DNA of 64,000 bases from an uncultured Bacilli bacterium (GCA_910587745.1 CAJUNE010000001.1:62001-126000), one strand, 5' to 3'; shown: positions 42,559 to 52,398, numbered from the stretch's first letter. Numbers and translations are program-made. Notes: generated by a model not told the origin, from the letters alone.

Positions 42559-43745
42559 TGTTTAAGCATAATTTAAAATACAATTTAAAGACTCTATTTA
42601 AAAATAAAGCTTTAATCTTTTGGACATATCTTTTTCCAATTATATTAGGAACATTTTTCTATTTAGCTTTTCACGACATTGAAAAGAATGAAACATTTAA
42701 ACCTATCCCAATTGCTGTTATAGAAAATGAGGAATGGCAAGAAAATAATATCTGGCAAAGTACGATAAAAAGTTTAAGTGAAGAAAAAGATAATAAAGTA
42801 TTTAATACAACTTACAAAAATATTGCAGAGGCCAAGAAAGATTTAGAAAAAGGGGATATCATAGGTTATGTTTTATTAGAAGAAAATATTCCTAAAGTTA
42901 TTATCAAAACAAATGGTACCAGTGCGACTATTTTAAAAAGTATAATTGAAGAGATAAATAGTAAAATTAATATAATAGAAGATTATATAGAATTAAAAGT
43001 AAAAGAAAAGATTACCAATGAAGGCTATGAAAATATCGATAAAATTAATTATGAAGAAATAGCACGAGAAGCTCTAGGAATGCTAGAGATAGAAAATAAC
43101 ATTAAAGATATAACTAGTGATAATATGAGTTATACTATGATAGAGTATTATACATTAATTGCAATGGCGGCATTATATGGGGGAATCCTTGGAATGGTTT
43201 CTTTAAATAAATGTTTAGCCAATATGGGTAGTATAGGAAAAAGAGTATCAATTAGTCCTACCAAAAAAGGAACAATAATATTAAGTAGTGCTATAGCATC
43301 TTATATCGCTCAAATTATAGGAATTGCTTTATTATTTTTATATACGATATTTATTTTAAAAGTAGATTATGGAACTAATTTAGCTTTAGTAATTCTTCTT
43401 GCTTTAATAGGGGCATTAACAGGTTTATCAATGGGTATAGCAGTATCTAGTATTTTAAAAACTAATGAAAATACTAAGTTAGGAATAATTATAGCTATCA
43501 CTATGGCAGGATGTTTTTTATCAGGAATGATGGGAATAACCATGAAATATGTAATAGACAAAAATGTGCCAATTATAAATATGCTTAATCCTGCAGCATT
43601 AATAACAGATGGTTTTTATTCATTATATAGATATGACACTTTAAATAGATATTGGATCAATATAATAAGTTTATTAATTATAACAAGTATACTAATATTA
43701 ATTTCTATAAAAGCTTTAAGGAGGAATAAATATGATAGTATTTAA
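42558..43745 (+). CDS. ABC-2 exporter permease, first subunit
   Basis: 395 residues: an N-terminal helix (LIFWTYLFPIILGTFFYLAF), a long outside loop, and about six helices after residue 195. Overlaps the next permease gene by 14 bases, so the two permeases form a heterodimer with the ATPase at 41620. Confidence 0.88.
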   Translation: MFKHNLKYNLKTLFKNKALIFWTYLFPIILGTFFYLAFHDIEKNETFKPIPIAVIENEEWQENNIWQSTIKSLSEEKDNKVFNTTYKNIAEAKKDLEKGDIIGYVLLEENIPKVIIKTNGTSATILKSIIEEINSKINIIEDYIELKVKEKITNEGYENIDKINYEEIAREALGMLEIENNIKDITSDNMSYTMIEYYTLIAMAALYGGILGMVSLNKCLANMGSIGKRVSISPTKKGTIILSSAIASYIAQIIGIALLFLYTIFILKVDYGTNLALVILLALIGALTGLSMGIAVSSILKTNENTKLGIIIAITMAGCFLSGMMGITMKYVIDKNVPIINMLNPAALITDGFYSLYRYDTLNRYWINIISLLIITSILILISIKALRRNKYDSI

Positions 43746-44874
43746 AACATTTTTGCGTATTGTAAAAAAATGTATCTTTCCTATAATTTTATATACAGTA
43801 ATATTAGTATTATTTAGTAGTATTAATATAAGTACAGAAGATAATAATATGAATTTTACAGCTTCCAAACCTGACATATATATAATTAATAATGATAAAT
43901 ATGAAGGTATAACCAAAAGTTTAATAGATTATATGAGTGTTAACAGTAATATAATAGAATTAAAAGATACCAAAGAAGCCAAAGATGATGCTATATTTTA
44001 TCGTGATGTTAATTTTATTATGGAAATACCAGCTAATTTTAATGAAGAATATTTAAAAGGCCAAGAATTAGAGATTAAGATTGAAACAACTGGTGATTAT
44101 CCATCAGTGCAAGCTAAAAACTTACTTAATAGATATTTAAGTACAGCTCGTATTTATCAACACTTAAATTTAAATGAAGAAGATTTAATAAAAAAAGTTA
44201 ATGCCACTTTAGAGAATAAAGTTAATATAGAAATAACCTCAGGCTTAGATACTAATGCTTTAACTAAAACAGCCACTTATTATAACTTTTTAAACTATGC
44301 CTTTTTAGCAGGTTCAATCTATGTTATATGTTTAGTTTTATCAAGTTTCAAAAATGAAAACATCAAAAAAAGAACTTTAATAAGTAGTATGAAAGTAAAT
44401 AGATTTAATCGTAATTTATTATTATCTAATAGTTTATTTGCTTTTATCTTATGGTTAATCTATGTTATATTAAGTTTTATTTTAGTAGGCGAGACTATGT
44501 TTAGTATGCATGGCCTAATATATATAATTAATTCATTTATTTTTGCAATTTGTACTTTATGTATAGCCTTTTTACTTGGCAATACTATTAAGAATAAAGA
44601 TGCTATAAATGGCATAATAAATGTTATCGCCTTAGGCTCAAGTTTCTTATGTGGTGCTTTTGTACCTATGGAATATCTACCAAAAAGTGTTTTAAATATG
44701 GCTCATATCTTACCTTCATATTATTATATAAAAAACAACAATTTAATTAGTACATTAGAAACCATAAATTTGATAAGTTTAAAACCAATTATATTAAATA
44801 TGTTAATACTATTAATATTTGCAATTATTTTTATAGTTATTACAAATATTATTACAAGAAGAACAAGAAATTAA
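43732..44874 (+). CDS. ABC-2 exporter permease, second subunit
   Basis: 380 residues with the same plan as its neighbour: N-terminal helix, outside loop, then six helices including GSSFLCGAFVPMEYLPKSVL, a common ABC-2 permease motif. Last gene of this operon. Confidence 0.88.
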   Translation: MIVFKTFLRIVKKCIFPIILYTVILVLFSSINISTEDNNMNFTASKPDIYIINNDKYEGITKSLIDYMSVNSNIIELKDTKEAKDDAIFYRDVNFIMEIPANFNEEYLKGQELEIKIETTGDYPSVQAKNLLNRYLSTARIYQHLNLNEEDLIKKVNATLENKVNIEITSGLDTNALTKTATYYNFLNYAFLAGSIYVICLVLSSFKNENIKKRTLISSMKVNRFNRNLLLSNSLFAFILWLIYVILSFILVGETMFSMHGLIYIINSFIFAICTLCIAFLLGNTIKNKDAINGIINVIALGSSFLCGAFVPMEYLPKSVLNMAHILPSYYYIKNNNLISTLETINLISLKPIILNMLILLIFAIIFIVITNIITRRTRN

Positions 44875-44885
44875 TCTTGTCTTTT

Positions 44886-45125
44886 TTAAATATCTACGTT
44901 TATAACTCCTTCAATTTCAGGTACTTGGTCTTTTAAATAAGCTTCAATACCAAAGCTAATAGTTTCATCTTGAAAACCACAATTAGCACAAGCACCTGTA
45001 AGTTTAATATAAACAAATTTATCTTCATACTTAATAAATTCTATATCACCACCATCACCATTTAAAAAAGGGCGTAGGTCATCTAATAATTCTTTTATTT
45101 TTAATTCAGGATTTATCTTATTCAT
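44886..45125 (-). CDS. NifU C-terminal domain (Nfu-type) protein
   Basis: 79 residues forming a single Nfu domain: DDLRPFLNGDGGDIEFIKYE and LTGACANCGFQDETISFG, with the CxxC that binds an Fe-S cluster. It delivers or holds Fe-S clusters. No other suf genes are in view. Confidence 0.88.
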   Translation of the reverse strand: MNKINPELKIKELLDDLRPFLNGDGGDIEFIKYEDKFVYIKLTGACANCGFQDETISFGIEAYLKDQVPEIEGVINVDI

Positions 45126-45207
45126 TTTAATTCACCAAACATATTATAGATTAAAAAAAAATACTTGTAAAGTAAATAGTGTGATATAATCTTTATAGGT
45201 GGTATTA

Positions 45208-45552
45208 ATGTTAAAAAAAGATGAAATAATTAAATGTATAGTTACAGGTTTTAAAGATTATGGAATATTTGTAAAAATAAATGATGAATATAATGGTTTA
45301 ATTCATATATCAGAAATATCAGGTTCATTTGTTAGAAATGTAAGTGATTATGTTGAAGTAGGCGAAGAAATATATGCTAAAGTTATTGAAGTAGATGAAG
45401 AAAATAAACATATAAAATTAACGATTAAAGATATGAATTATAAAGTAGATGGTAATAATATTAAAGAAATAGATAAAAATGGTTTTTTGCCTTTAAAACA
45501 GAACTTAAATATTTGGATTAATGAAAAAATAAAAGAAATTCAAAAGTTTTAG
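45208..45552 (+). CDS. S1-domain RNA-binding protein (YugI/CvfC-like)
   Basis: About 114 residues; one S1 domain near the start: VTGFKDYGIFVKINDEYNGL, IHISEISG, and VKVIEVDEENKHIKLTIKD-type strands. ATG 45208 follows AGGTGG. Small S1 proteins of this kind associate with ribosomes or mRNA. Confidence 0.85.
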   Translation: MLKKDEIIKCIVTGFKDYGIFVKINDEYNGLIHISEISGSFVRNVSDYVEVGEEIYAKVIEVDEENKHIKLTIKDMNYKVDGNNIKEIDKNGFLPLKQNLNIWINEKIKEIQKF

Positions 45553-45643
45553 CCAAAAATAACTAAATTTTAATAAAAAAGTCTTGCAAATATAAAAAAA
45601 ACATATTATACTTAAGAAGTCTTATTAATTAAGACAAGTGCCT

Positions 45644-45970
45644 GCCCAAGTGGCGGAATAGGTAGACGCACAGGACTTAGGGCCTCTTATTCTTTAGAGA
45701 GGAAGGCCTTGAGCACCAGATTTAGAAATAAGCTGAGTGAATTTGCTCAAATTCGGGGAAACCTTCCAGATAACGCTGATGGCAATCCCGAGCCAAGCCT
45801 AATAATAATTAGGAAGGTGTAGAGACTTTATGGGCAATACCTAAGTCATTGATATGGTAAAGAGAAAGTCCAGACTACAAACAAAATTGTTTGGTAACGA
45901 AAGTTATAGTAGTAAGAAAATCCTGCGAGTGTTAAAGCTCGTGCCGGTTCAAGTCCGGCCTTGGGCACCA
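45644..45970 (+). tRNA. tRNA-Leu (anticodon UAA), interrupted by a group I intron
   Basis: The 5' exon 45644-45678 opens GCCCAAG and ends CAGGACTT. The 3' exon 45917-45970 starts AAAATCCTG and ends CTTGGGC-ACCA. Joined, the anticodon loop reads CTTAAAA (anticodon UAA) on a CAGGA/TCCTG stem, with a long variable arm as in leucine tRNAs; mature length 89 with CCA. Confidence 0.95.
45679..45916 (+). other. Group I self-splicing intron in the tRNA-Leu anticodon loop
   Basis: 238 bases inserted after U34. P1 is fully paired: CTTAGGGCC (45676-45684) with GGCCTTGAG (45705-45713), with the splice-site U forming the required U-G pair. The intron ends in G (45916). Later segments such as GGTAAAGAGAAAGTCC are typical of the catalytic core. 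The position (U34/A35) is the same as in the well-known cyanobacterial and plastid tRNA-Leu introns. No ORF inside. Confidence 0.9.
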
Positions 45971-46079
45971 ATTTTTGAATATAGCCTCTATTTTTTAGAG
46001 GTTTTTAATTGCTAATAAATATAAATTGACAAACATATATTTGTGCTTTATAATAAAATATATCATATTGGGGGTAATA

Positions 46080-46419
46080 ATGAAATTAAAATATAAACAC
46101 AAAACACTTTTTAGGACAAGGATGGAATAAAACTAACTCTCCAGCGGATATAAAACCTATTGAAAAATACTTTCTAAATGAAATTCCAATCAGTAGCTAT
46201 AAATTAAAAAGAAGAATTCTAAAAGAAAAAATAAAGGAATATAAATGTGAGGAATGTAATTTAACAATATGGAATAACAAACAGATACCTTTAGAATTAC
46301 ATCATATAAATGGTAATAATAAAGACAATCGACTAGATAATTTAAAACTATTGTGTCCAAATTGCCATGCATTAACAGACAATTATCGAAACAGAAATAG
46401 TAAAGGAGAAATAATTTGA
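46080..46419 (+). pseudogene. Frameshifted HNH endonuclease
   Basis: ATG 46080 with GGGGG upstream starts a frame that soon stops. Another frame, open from 46090 to the TGA at 46417, encodes HFLGQGWNKTN, YKCEECNLTIWNNKQIP, and LELHHINGNNKDNRLDNLKL, then LCPNCHALTD: a clear HNH domain with its Cys knuckle. Removing one A from the AAAA at about 46101 would fuse the two. No start codon fits the second frame alone. Confidence 0.75.
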
Positions 46420-47069
46420 AAATAAAAGTAAATAATGTAAACATTTTTTATAAAGTATATGGTAAAGGGAAGCCCATAATATTACTTCACGGAAATAGTG
46501 AGACTCATAAGATATTTACAAAATTAATAAATAAATTAAAAGAAGATTATCAAGTATATGCCATAGATAGTAGATGTCATGGTGAAAGTGAAAATACTAA
46601 ATATATATCCTATGATTTAATGAGCACTGATGTAATAGAATTTATAAAAAAACTAAAAATAAATAAACCCATATTATATGGTTTTAGTGATGGAGGAATA
46701 ACAGGCTTAAATGTAGCTATTAAAGAACCTGATATTTTATCCAAATTAATTATTAGTGGAGCCAACCTAAATCCATCAGGATTAAAAAAATATTTTATAA
46801 ATATAGCAAAGATAGGATATTTTATAACAAGAAATAAAAAATATAAAATGATGTTAGATGAACCAAATATAACTAAAGAAGATTTAGAAAAAATTAATAT
46901 CCCAACTATTATATTAGTTGGCGAAAAAGATATTGTTAAAATAGAGCATACCAAATATATAAAAGAAAATATAAAGAATAGTATTTTAAAAATCATACCT
47001 AAAGAGAATCATGGTAGTTACATTGTAAATAGTGATAAAATTTATGAAATCATAAAAGAGTATTTATAA
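46416..47069 (+). CDS. Alpha/beta hydrolase
   Basis: 217 residues. IILLHGNSE (oxyanion loop), DSRCHGES, and nucleophile elbow YGFSDGG. Catalytic Asp in GEKDIV and His in KENHGSY. Short for the family, with no lid. Starts with TTG behind AAGGAG, overlapping the stop of the broken HNH gene. Confidence 0.85.
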   Translation: MKIKVNNVNIFYKVYGKGKPIILLHGNSETHKIFTKLINKLKEDYQVYAIDSRCHGESENTKYISYDLMSTDVIEFIKKLKINKPILYGFSDGGITGLNVAIKEPDILSKLIISGANLNPSGLKKYFINIAKIGYFITRNKKYKMMLDEPNITKEDLEKINIPTIILVGEKDIVKIEHTKYIKENIKNSILKIIPKENHGSYIVNSDKIYEIIKEYL

Positions 47070-47242
47070 AACAAAAACTATTGAAGTTGCCAAAGAAAAA
47101 AGTTAATATTATTTTTAAAAATAGGTATTGTTTCATAAAATAGGGCATAATAATAGTATTGGAGCCAAAAAATGTTATAATTTTATTGACATCTGTTTTT
47201 AAATTATGTTATAATTCAATTGTTGACAAGAAAAAAGGCTAT

Positions 47243-47335
47243 GGAGGAATACCCAAGTCTGGTTGAAGGGACCGGTCTTGAAAACCGGGAGGCCGCGCAA
47301 GCGACGCAGGGGTTCGAATCCCTTTTCCTCCGCCA
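47243..47335 (+). tRNA. tRNA-Ser (anticodon TGA)
   Basis: Anticodon stem CCGGT/ACCGG with loop CTTGAAA (UGA). Long variable arm, encoded CCA. First of four closely spaced tRNAs. Confidence 0.95.
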
Positions 47336-47361
47336 CTTAATTGTTTAACGTTAGATTACAT

Positions 47362-47438
<77 letters not shown>

Positions 47439-47443
47439 ATTGT

Positions 47444-47520
47444 GGTTCGTTAGTCTAGAGGCCTATGACGTCTGCCTGTCACGCAGAAGATCACGGGTTC
47501 GAATCCCGTACGAACCGCCA
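47444..47520 (+). tRNA. tRNA-Asp (anticodon GTC)
   Basis: Acceptor GGTTCGT/ACGAACC, anticodon loop CTGTCAC giving GUC, T loop TTCGAAT, encoded CCA. Confidence 0.95.
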
Positions 47521-47527
47521 TTTTTTT

Positions 47528-47603
<76 letters not shown>

Positions 47604-47656
47604 GTTTAGATAACTAAAAAGCTTAGGATTTAACTAAGTTTTTTTCATGCCTTAAT

Positions 47657-47709
47657 TTAGGACAAAAAATCCTTGTGTTAAGTTTTAGGACAATTTTGGG
47701 ACAATTTAT
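47657..47709. repeat. Left arm-site array of the island
   Basis: Three copies of T(A/G)GGACAA within 50 bases (about 47657, 47686, 47698), the first running into AAAATCC. The same motif set and spacing recur at the other end. Confidence 0.6.
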
Positions 47710-47858
47710 ATCTTAAGTTCAAGATTAAGTTTAAAACTATAAAAAAGATATTAATAACAAAAAATATAAAAATTTAAAATTATTTAAATATAAAATCTTT
47801 AAGTTTGATATTATAAGTGTTATAATAAACCCTAAGTGTTAAGTATATAAAGGATAAC

Positions 47859-48617
47859 ATGAAAAATAATTATATTATTCATGAATGTGTGTGTATTGAA
47901 CAAAGTGAAAGGAGTAATTTTATTATGATATTAGATATATTAAGAAAAAATAATGTAAATACATTTTTAACTATTAATGATTTAAAGAAAAAAAATACAA
48001 AAATAAATAATATAACTTTAAAGGACAAGAAAAATGTTAAAATAGTATTTTTGGATGATGAGGGATATGATACAGAACTATTGAAAAATTTAGGATATTT
48101 AGATGTGCATAAAATGTATAAATTTACTAGTTTAGACGATTTTGAAAAGTATGATATAATTTTCTGTGATATAAATGGCATTGGGAGAGAAATAGATGAA
48201 GTATATCAAGGTGCAGCAGTAGCTAAAAAGATTAAGGAAGCTTTCCCAACAAAAATAGTTGTAATATTAAGTGCAAAAGAACAACTTCTTACTTTTAACA
48301 GCTACTATGAATATGTTGATGATGTAATGTATAAAAATGAACAAATATCAATAATAACAGAAAAACTTGATAAATATATTAATATGATAATAAATCCTAT
48401 TGCTTTTTGGGAAAATACTAGTTCACAATTAATTAAACAAGGGGTAGATTTAAAAGAAATCTCTAAATTAGAGCATTACTATGTAAAATCAATTTTGGAA
48501 AAAAAGAGCTATATAAAAGATATAAATAAAATAAGCGCTTCCGATTCTTTAAATTTTGTCTCGTCTATTATTAACGGAATTGTATCTGCTATTGAATTAT
48601 ATTTGGTGTTAAAATGA
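47859..48617 (+). CDS. Response-regulator-like protein without DNA-binding domain
   Basis: 252 residues. The middle part (60-165) looks like a receiver: KIVFLDDEG (acidic pair), IIFCDINGIG (candidate phospho-Asp), VVILSAKE (Ser in place of Thr), and DDVMYKNE (Lys). An N-terminal 58-residue part and a C-terminal helical region (170-252) are unrecognised. No helix-turn-helix. It overlaps the kinase-like gene by four bases (ATGA), so they are partners. Output may be protein-protein contact. Confidence 0.65.
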   Translation: MKNNYIIHECVCIEQSERSNFIMILDILRKNNVNTFLTINDLKKKNTKINNITLKDKKNVKIVFLDDEGYDTELLKNLGYLDVHKMYKFTSLDDFEKYDIIFCDINGIGREIDEVYQGAAVAKKIKEAFPTKIVVILSAKEQLLTFNSYYEYVDDVMYKNEQISIITEKLDKYINMIINPIAFWENTSSQLIKQGVDLKEISKLEHYYVKSILEKKSYIKDINKISASDSLNFVSSIINGIVSAIELYLVLK

Positions 48618-49621
48618 GAAGTTTAGTAACTTATGATAAAAGCACGAAAAGTCTTTCATGCGAAAATCAAAGTAATATTCCAAATTTTTGTAAAGAATGT
48701 ATCAAAGACAAAAATAAAAAGTGCCAAGATTTTTATAAAAAGATGCTAAATAAAGAAGAAGAAGGATTATATTATTGCCCTTATAAATTTGGGGTTTATT
48801 TAAAAAGAAATAATTTGTATTCCTGTTTGATTATTAAAAATAATAGTTTTGTCAAACTGAAAGAGTCTATAGAAAAATATAAACAAAAAATTAGTGATTT
48901 TCACTGTTATACTGAAAAAGAAATAATCGATATTATTAATGATTTTGAAAATTTAATTATGGATAACTTAACTTTAAGAGATTGTATGCATGACTTAAGA
49001 AATATAGGAAGCTTTTTTAATGCCATGATTGAAAGGGTTAAACAAAAATATAATGATTTATACGAATCAGATGATGATATAAAAGCGTTGACTTCATTAT
49101 ATGAATTAGTTAATTATAGGATTAATATTTTAAATGGAATTAACCATGCAAATAATAGAAGATTTAAGCAAAAAATACATCCTTTAATAAAAAAATTAAC
49201 AATATTATTGTCCTATCAAGCGAATAAAAAAGATTTAAAATTTAAAATTGAAGAAGTTCAAAATAATTATATAACTATTTCTGATAATATTTATTTGGCT
49301 ATGTTCATATTATTGGAAAATGCAGTGAAGCATTCATTTTCTGGTAATGATATAAATATTGGTTTTGAAGAAGATAGTGATAACTTAATAGTAACCATAG
49401 AAAATATAGGGGCAAAAATAGAGAAAGATGAAAAAGATAAGTTATGTATTAGAGGTTATAGAGGCAAAAATACTAGTACAAAAGGTACAGGAGTTGGTTT
49501 ATCTTTAGCAAAGGAAATTTTTGATAAGCATAATTGTGAAATGAATATAAAAATAGTAGATATTAATCATTATCAATCCTTGTTTATAGTATCGATTAAG
49601 TTTTTAATTTCTAATGAATAA
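48614..49621 (+). CDS. Histidine-kinase-like protein with Cys-rich N-terminus
   Basis: 335 residues. The N-terminal 75 residues hold a Cys cluster (C26, C29, C37, C55 and others: FCKECIKDKNKKC, YYCPYKFG), probably a metal or redox site. HDLRNIGSF around residue 128 may be the phosphorylated His box. The C-terminal HATPase domain has LLENAVKHS (N box), IENIGAKI (G1) and GTGVGLSLAKEIF (G2). There is no membrane helix, so it senses inside the cell. Confidence 0.72.
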   Translation: MRSLVTYDKSTKSLSCENQSNIPNFCKECIKDKNKKCQDFYKKMLNKEEEGLYYCPYKFGVYLKRNNLYSCLIIKNNSFVKLKESIEKYKQKISDFHCYTEKEIIDIINDFENLIMDNLTLRDCMHDLRNIGSFFNAMIERVKQKYNDLYESDDDIKALTSLYELVNYRINILNGINHANNRRFKQKIHPLIKKLTILLSYQANKKDLKFKIEEVQNNYITISDNIYLAMFILLENAVKHSFSGNDINIGFEEDSDNLIVTIENIGAKIEKDEKDKLCIRGYRGKNTSTKGTGVGLSLAKEIFDKHNCEMNIKIVDINHYQSLFIVSIKFLISNE

Positions 49622-49654
49622 AACTATATCAAAGTTATATAAAGTGCTTTTAAT

Positions 49655-51170
49655 TTATATAGACATTCTTTTACCAAAAGTAATGTCTTTTTCAATTTCA
49701 AAATTATTACCAAATTCAATAGTTAATTTATTTACTATTTCGTCTTCTTTAATATTTATATAATTATATTTTTCTATTCTAACAAGAGCAGGGTAATTAT
49801 CTAAAAGATAGTTTTTACTTTTTTCTAATACTTCAGATATATTAAAGAAATCTACCTCACAATTATTAAGCTCACTTAAAGTTATTTGTAAGTCTTCAAT
49901 TTTAGATATTTTAGTATTACCAAGTATAATTGTAGCAATATGTGAAATTGGTATTAATAAAGAATCATTACCATTTTTATATAAATCATCTTTAGAAAAC
50001 TTTTTAAATATATTAGTAGCATTATTTTTTATTCTAACCTCACTTGAATGAACATATTTATAAGTTGTATTAATATTAGAATGACCAGCTAATTCCTGTA
50101 CATCTCTAGGAGATAAATTTTCATTATAATTCATTTGATTAGTTAAGTAATAGTGTCTTAAACCATGAAAAGTTAAAGGAATATCATTTTTAATAGCAAA
50201 AGCTTTCCAAGTTTCCGATAATCTATGAGGTCTATAAAAGTGTCCATCTTTATTTAAAAATACATTAGGTATTTCTTTATAAGTACCATTTGTTTTATAT
50301 TTTAAGTATTCTATAAAAGAATTACGATAAATATAATATTCTTTTAAAACTTCAAAGAATTCAGAAGGTAAGGGGATTTTTTCTATTACTAGTCTGTGAT
50401 TTGGTTTTATCCTCTACGAATTCTTTTTTATCACTATCAAAAACAACAGCTCTATTAATAAATACATACCCCTCAGTTTCATTAAAATCTTCTATATGAA
50501 TTCCACAAACTTCTTCCTCTCTAATACCTGTAAATAGAGTTAATAAAAACTGACAACGTTCTCTTATTTTACAAGTATATATTTTAGTTTTAATAGTATC
50601 TAATTCTTCATATTCAGGGACTATAATTTGTTTTTCTTTAAATGTTGGTTCTTCTACACCAACCATAGGATTTTTATCAATAAAGTTCCAGTTATAAGCT
50701 TTATTAAAAAGAATTCTTAACATTGTAAACTCATGATGTAAGGTATGCTCACTAATTTTATCTTTAGTTTTTGCACCATTAGAATATTTTACTCTATTTT
50801 TTTCTTTAGCTAAAATCATTTCGATTTGATATGAATTTATTTCTGTTATATCTTGATTTTTAAAAAGTATTTTTAAAAGGTTAATTTTAGATATATAACC
50901 ATTTATAGTGTTTTTACTAGGACGCTTAGGTTTATTTTTAAACCAGTCTAAGTAGTAGTCACAAAAATCAGAAAAACCAATATGCTTTGTTTTATTAGGT
51001 GTTAATAAATTAAGCTTAGCTTTGGCAAGAAATTGTTCTTTACCTTCAATAGCATCTTCTAAATTATCGTAGTATTCATCAAAATCAAAAGGTATTTTAT
51101 TACTTTTTCTATATCTTACTCTAAATCTTCCATTAACTTGGTAAATATGATCAGGCAATTTTTTTACCAT
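49655..51170 (-). pseudogene. int: Tyrosine recombinase (integrase), frameshifted
   Basis: The N-terminal part (51170 to about 50390) has an arm-binding region, a SAM-like domain (FSDFCDYYLDWFKNK) and TGIREEEVCGIHIEDF with the first catalytic Arg, then stops after SQTSNRKNPLTF. The next frame continues RLVIEKIPLPSEFFEVLKEY, HGLRHYY (His-Arg) and DVQELAGHSNINTTYKYVHS with the Tyr. One base change near 50395 would rejoin them, giving about 500 residues. The extra C-terminal 110 residues are unusual. The gene overlaps the excisionase-like gene by seven bases. Confidence 0.8.
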
Positions 51171-51475
51171 TTTATATTTTTATAATAATAAAAAGAGTCA
51201 CTTTTCTTTTTAAGCCACTCATCTATATCAGTTTTTAAAAATAATCGTTCTTTACCATTTTCAATATATGGTAATTTATCTTCTTTAATATATTTACTAA
51301 GTTTATATTTAGAAAAAACATTTGGATATAAAGCATATAAATCTTTCGCAGAATAATAAGTTTCAATATTATTCTCTATTTTCATTTTACTATTATAATT
51401 ATTTATTAATGTTATAACATCTACAAAACTAGTTTTCTTTAAAAATTCATATATTTCTCTTTCTTCTATTATCAT
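51164..51475 (-). CDS. Excisionase-like DNA-binding protein
   Basis: 103 residues. YYSAKDLYALYPNVFSKYKL followed by YIKEDKLPYIENGKERLFLK, then DIDEWL, is a winged-helix excisionase (HTH_17/MerR-like) layout. Directly before the integrase and overlapping it, as Xis genes often are. It likely steers recombination direction. Confidence 0.72.
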   Translation of the reverse strand: MIIEEREIYEFLKKTSFVDVITLINNYNSKMKIENNIETYYSAKDLYALYPNVFSKYKLSKYIKEDKLPYIENGKERLFLKTDIDEWLKKKSDSFYYYKNIKW

Positions 51476-51583
51476 TCCTCCTTTTATAATTTTAGAAATA
51501 GAGTAAATATTCTAATAAAAAATAAGCCAGGTATTAAACTTAGCTTATTTTACCATATTATACTACATATCAGTATATTTACA

Positions 51584-51645
51584 ATACACCAAACAGTACA
51601 AATTTAGTACACCTAATAGTACAAAAAAGTACACTAAATAGTACA
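51584..51645. repeat. Five helically phased GTACA repeats upstream of xis-int
   Basis: GTACA begins at 51596, 51607, 51619, 51629 and 51641, steps of 10-12 bases, with a weaker sixth (ATACA) near 51584. They lie in the promoter region of the xis-int operon and touch the 3' end of the gene at 51634. Likely a cooperative operator. Confidence 0.7.
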
Positions 51646-51987
51646 ACTATAAATAGTTATACATTGAAATTTCATATCTTGAATGTCATTATCTTTATAA
51701 TTATTGCCACATAACTCTTTAAAATATTCTTCTAGTCTTTTATTAATTAAAGTGTCAATTTTGTCATTATTATTAATTTCTATAAGTTTAGTTAAAATAA
51801 AATCAACAAGTTTATTATATTCAATATCAGTTATATTTATAATTTCTCTATTTTCTATTTTACTTCTTGTTCCGTACTCTGAAATATTAAGATGATTATT
51901 TTCATTTCTAATAAGAATATTAGGTTTGTTATTACATATTATAATTATTTCTTCGTTATTTTCAATTTTTAAATACTTTCTTTTCAT
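51634..51987 (-). CDS. Hypothetical protein, island cargo
   Basis: 117 residues, mixed strands and helices (DIEYNKLVDFILTKLIEINN), no known motif. Divergent from the XRE regulator and upstream of the xis-int operon. Confidence 0.5.
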   Translation of the reverse strand: MKRKYLKIENNEEIIIICNNKPNILIRNENNHLNISEYGTRSKIENREIINITDIEYNKLVDFILTKLIEINNNDKIDTLINKRLEEYFKELCGNNYKDNDIQDMKFQCITIYSCTI

Positions 51988-52122
51988 TAATTAACTTCCT
52001 TTCTACTATATATATAATAAATCAATTTTTAAAAATTTAAAAGCTATTTCCTTATACACTTATGCAAAAGACATTTCTTTTACAGTTGTATAAAATAAAT
52101 ATAAAGAAAAGGAATGGTTTAA

Positions 52123-52398
52123 ATGAAAAGTAGTAAAGAAATATTATCAATGAACTTAAAATATTATAGAAACAAATATAATTTATCACAAGAAAAATTT
52201 GCTGAAGTAGTTGATAGTAATTTAGTTTATATTAATCAATTAGAAAATTGTAGAAGAAAACCAACAATAGATTTATTAGATAAGTTTGCAAATAATTTAA
52301 ATAAGTATGATAAAAAATTAAATATGACTTCTGCTAAATTAATAACATATGATGAATCACATAAAACAAATTTTACAAGAATAGATGGTAAAAATTAA
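52123..52398 (+). CDS. XRE-family transcriptional regulator
   Basis: 91 residues, helix-turn-helix of the HTH_3 class (LKYYRNKYNLSQEKFAEVVD then YINQLENCRRKPTIDLLDKF). Short enough to be the island's repressor. Divergent from the genes leading to xis-int, so it probably controls them; good AAAGGA site. Confidence 0.82.
   Translation: MKSSKEILSMNLKYYRNKYNLSQEKFAEVVDSNLVYINQLENCRRKPTIDLLDKFANNLNKYDKKLNMTSAKLITYDESHKTNFTRIDGKN

Noticed and set aside
46090..46419. HNH ORF as an intact gene
   Set aside because: No ATG, GTG or TTG fits the frame. The ribosome site and ATG at 46080 are in another frame.
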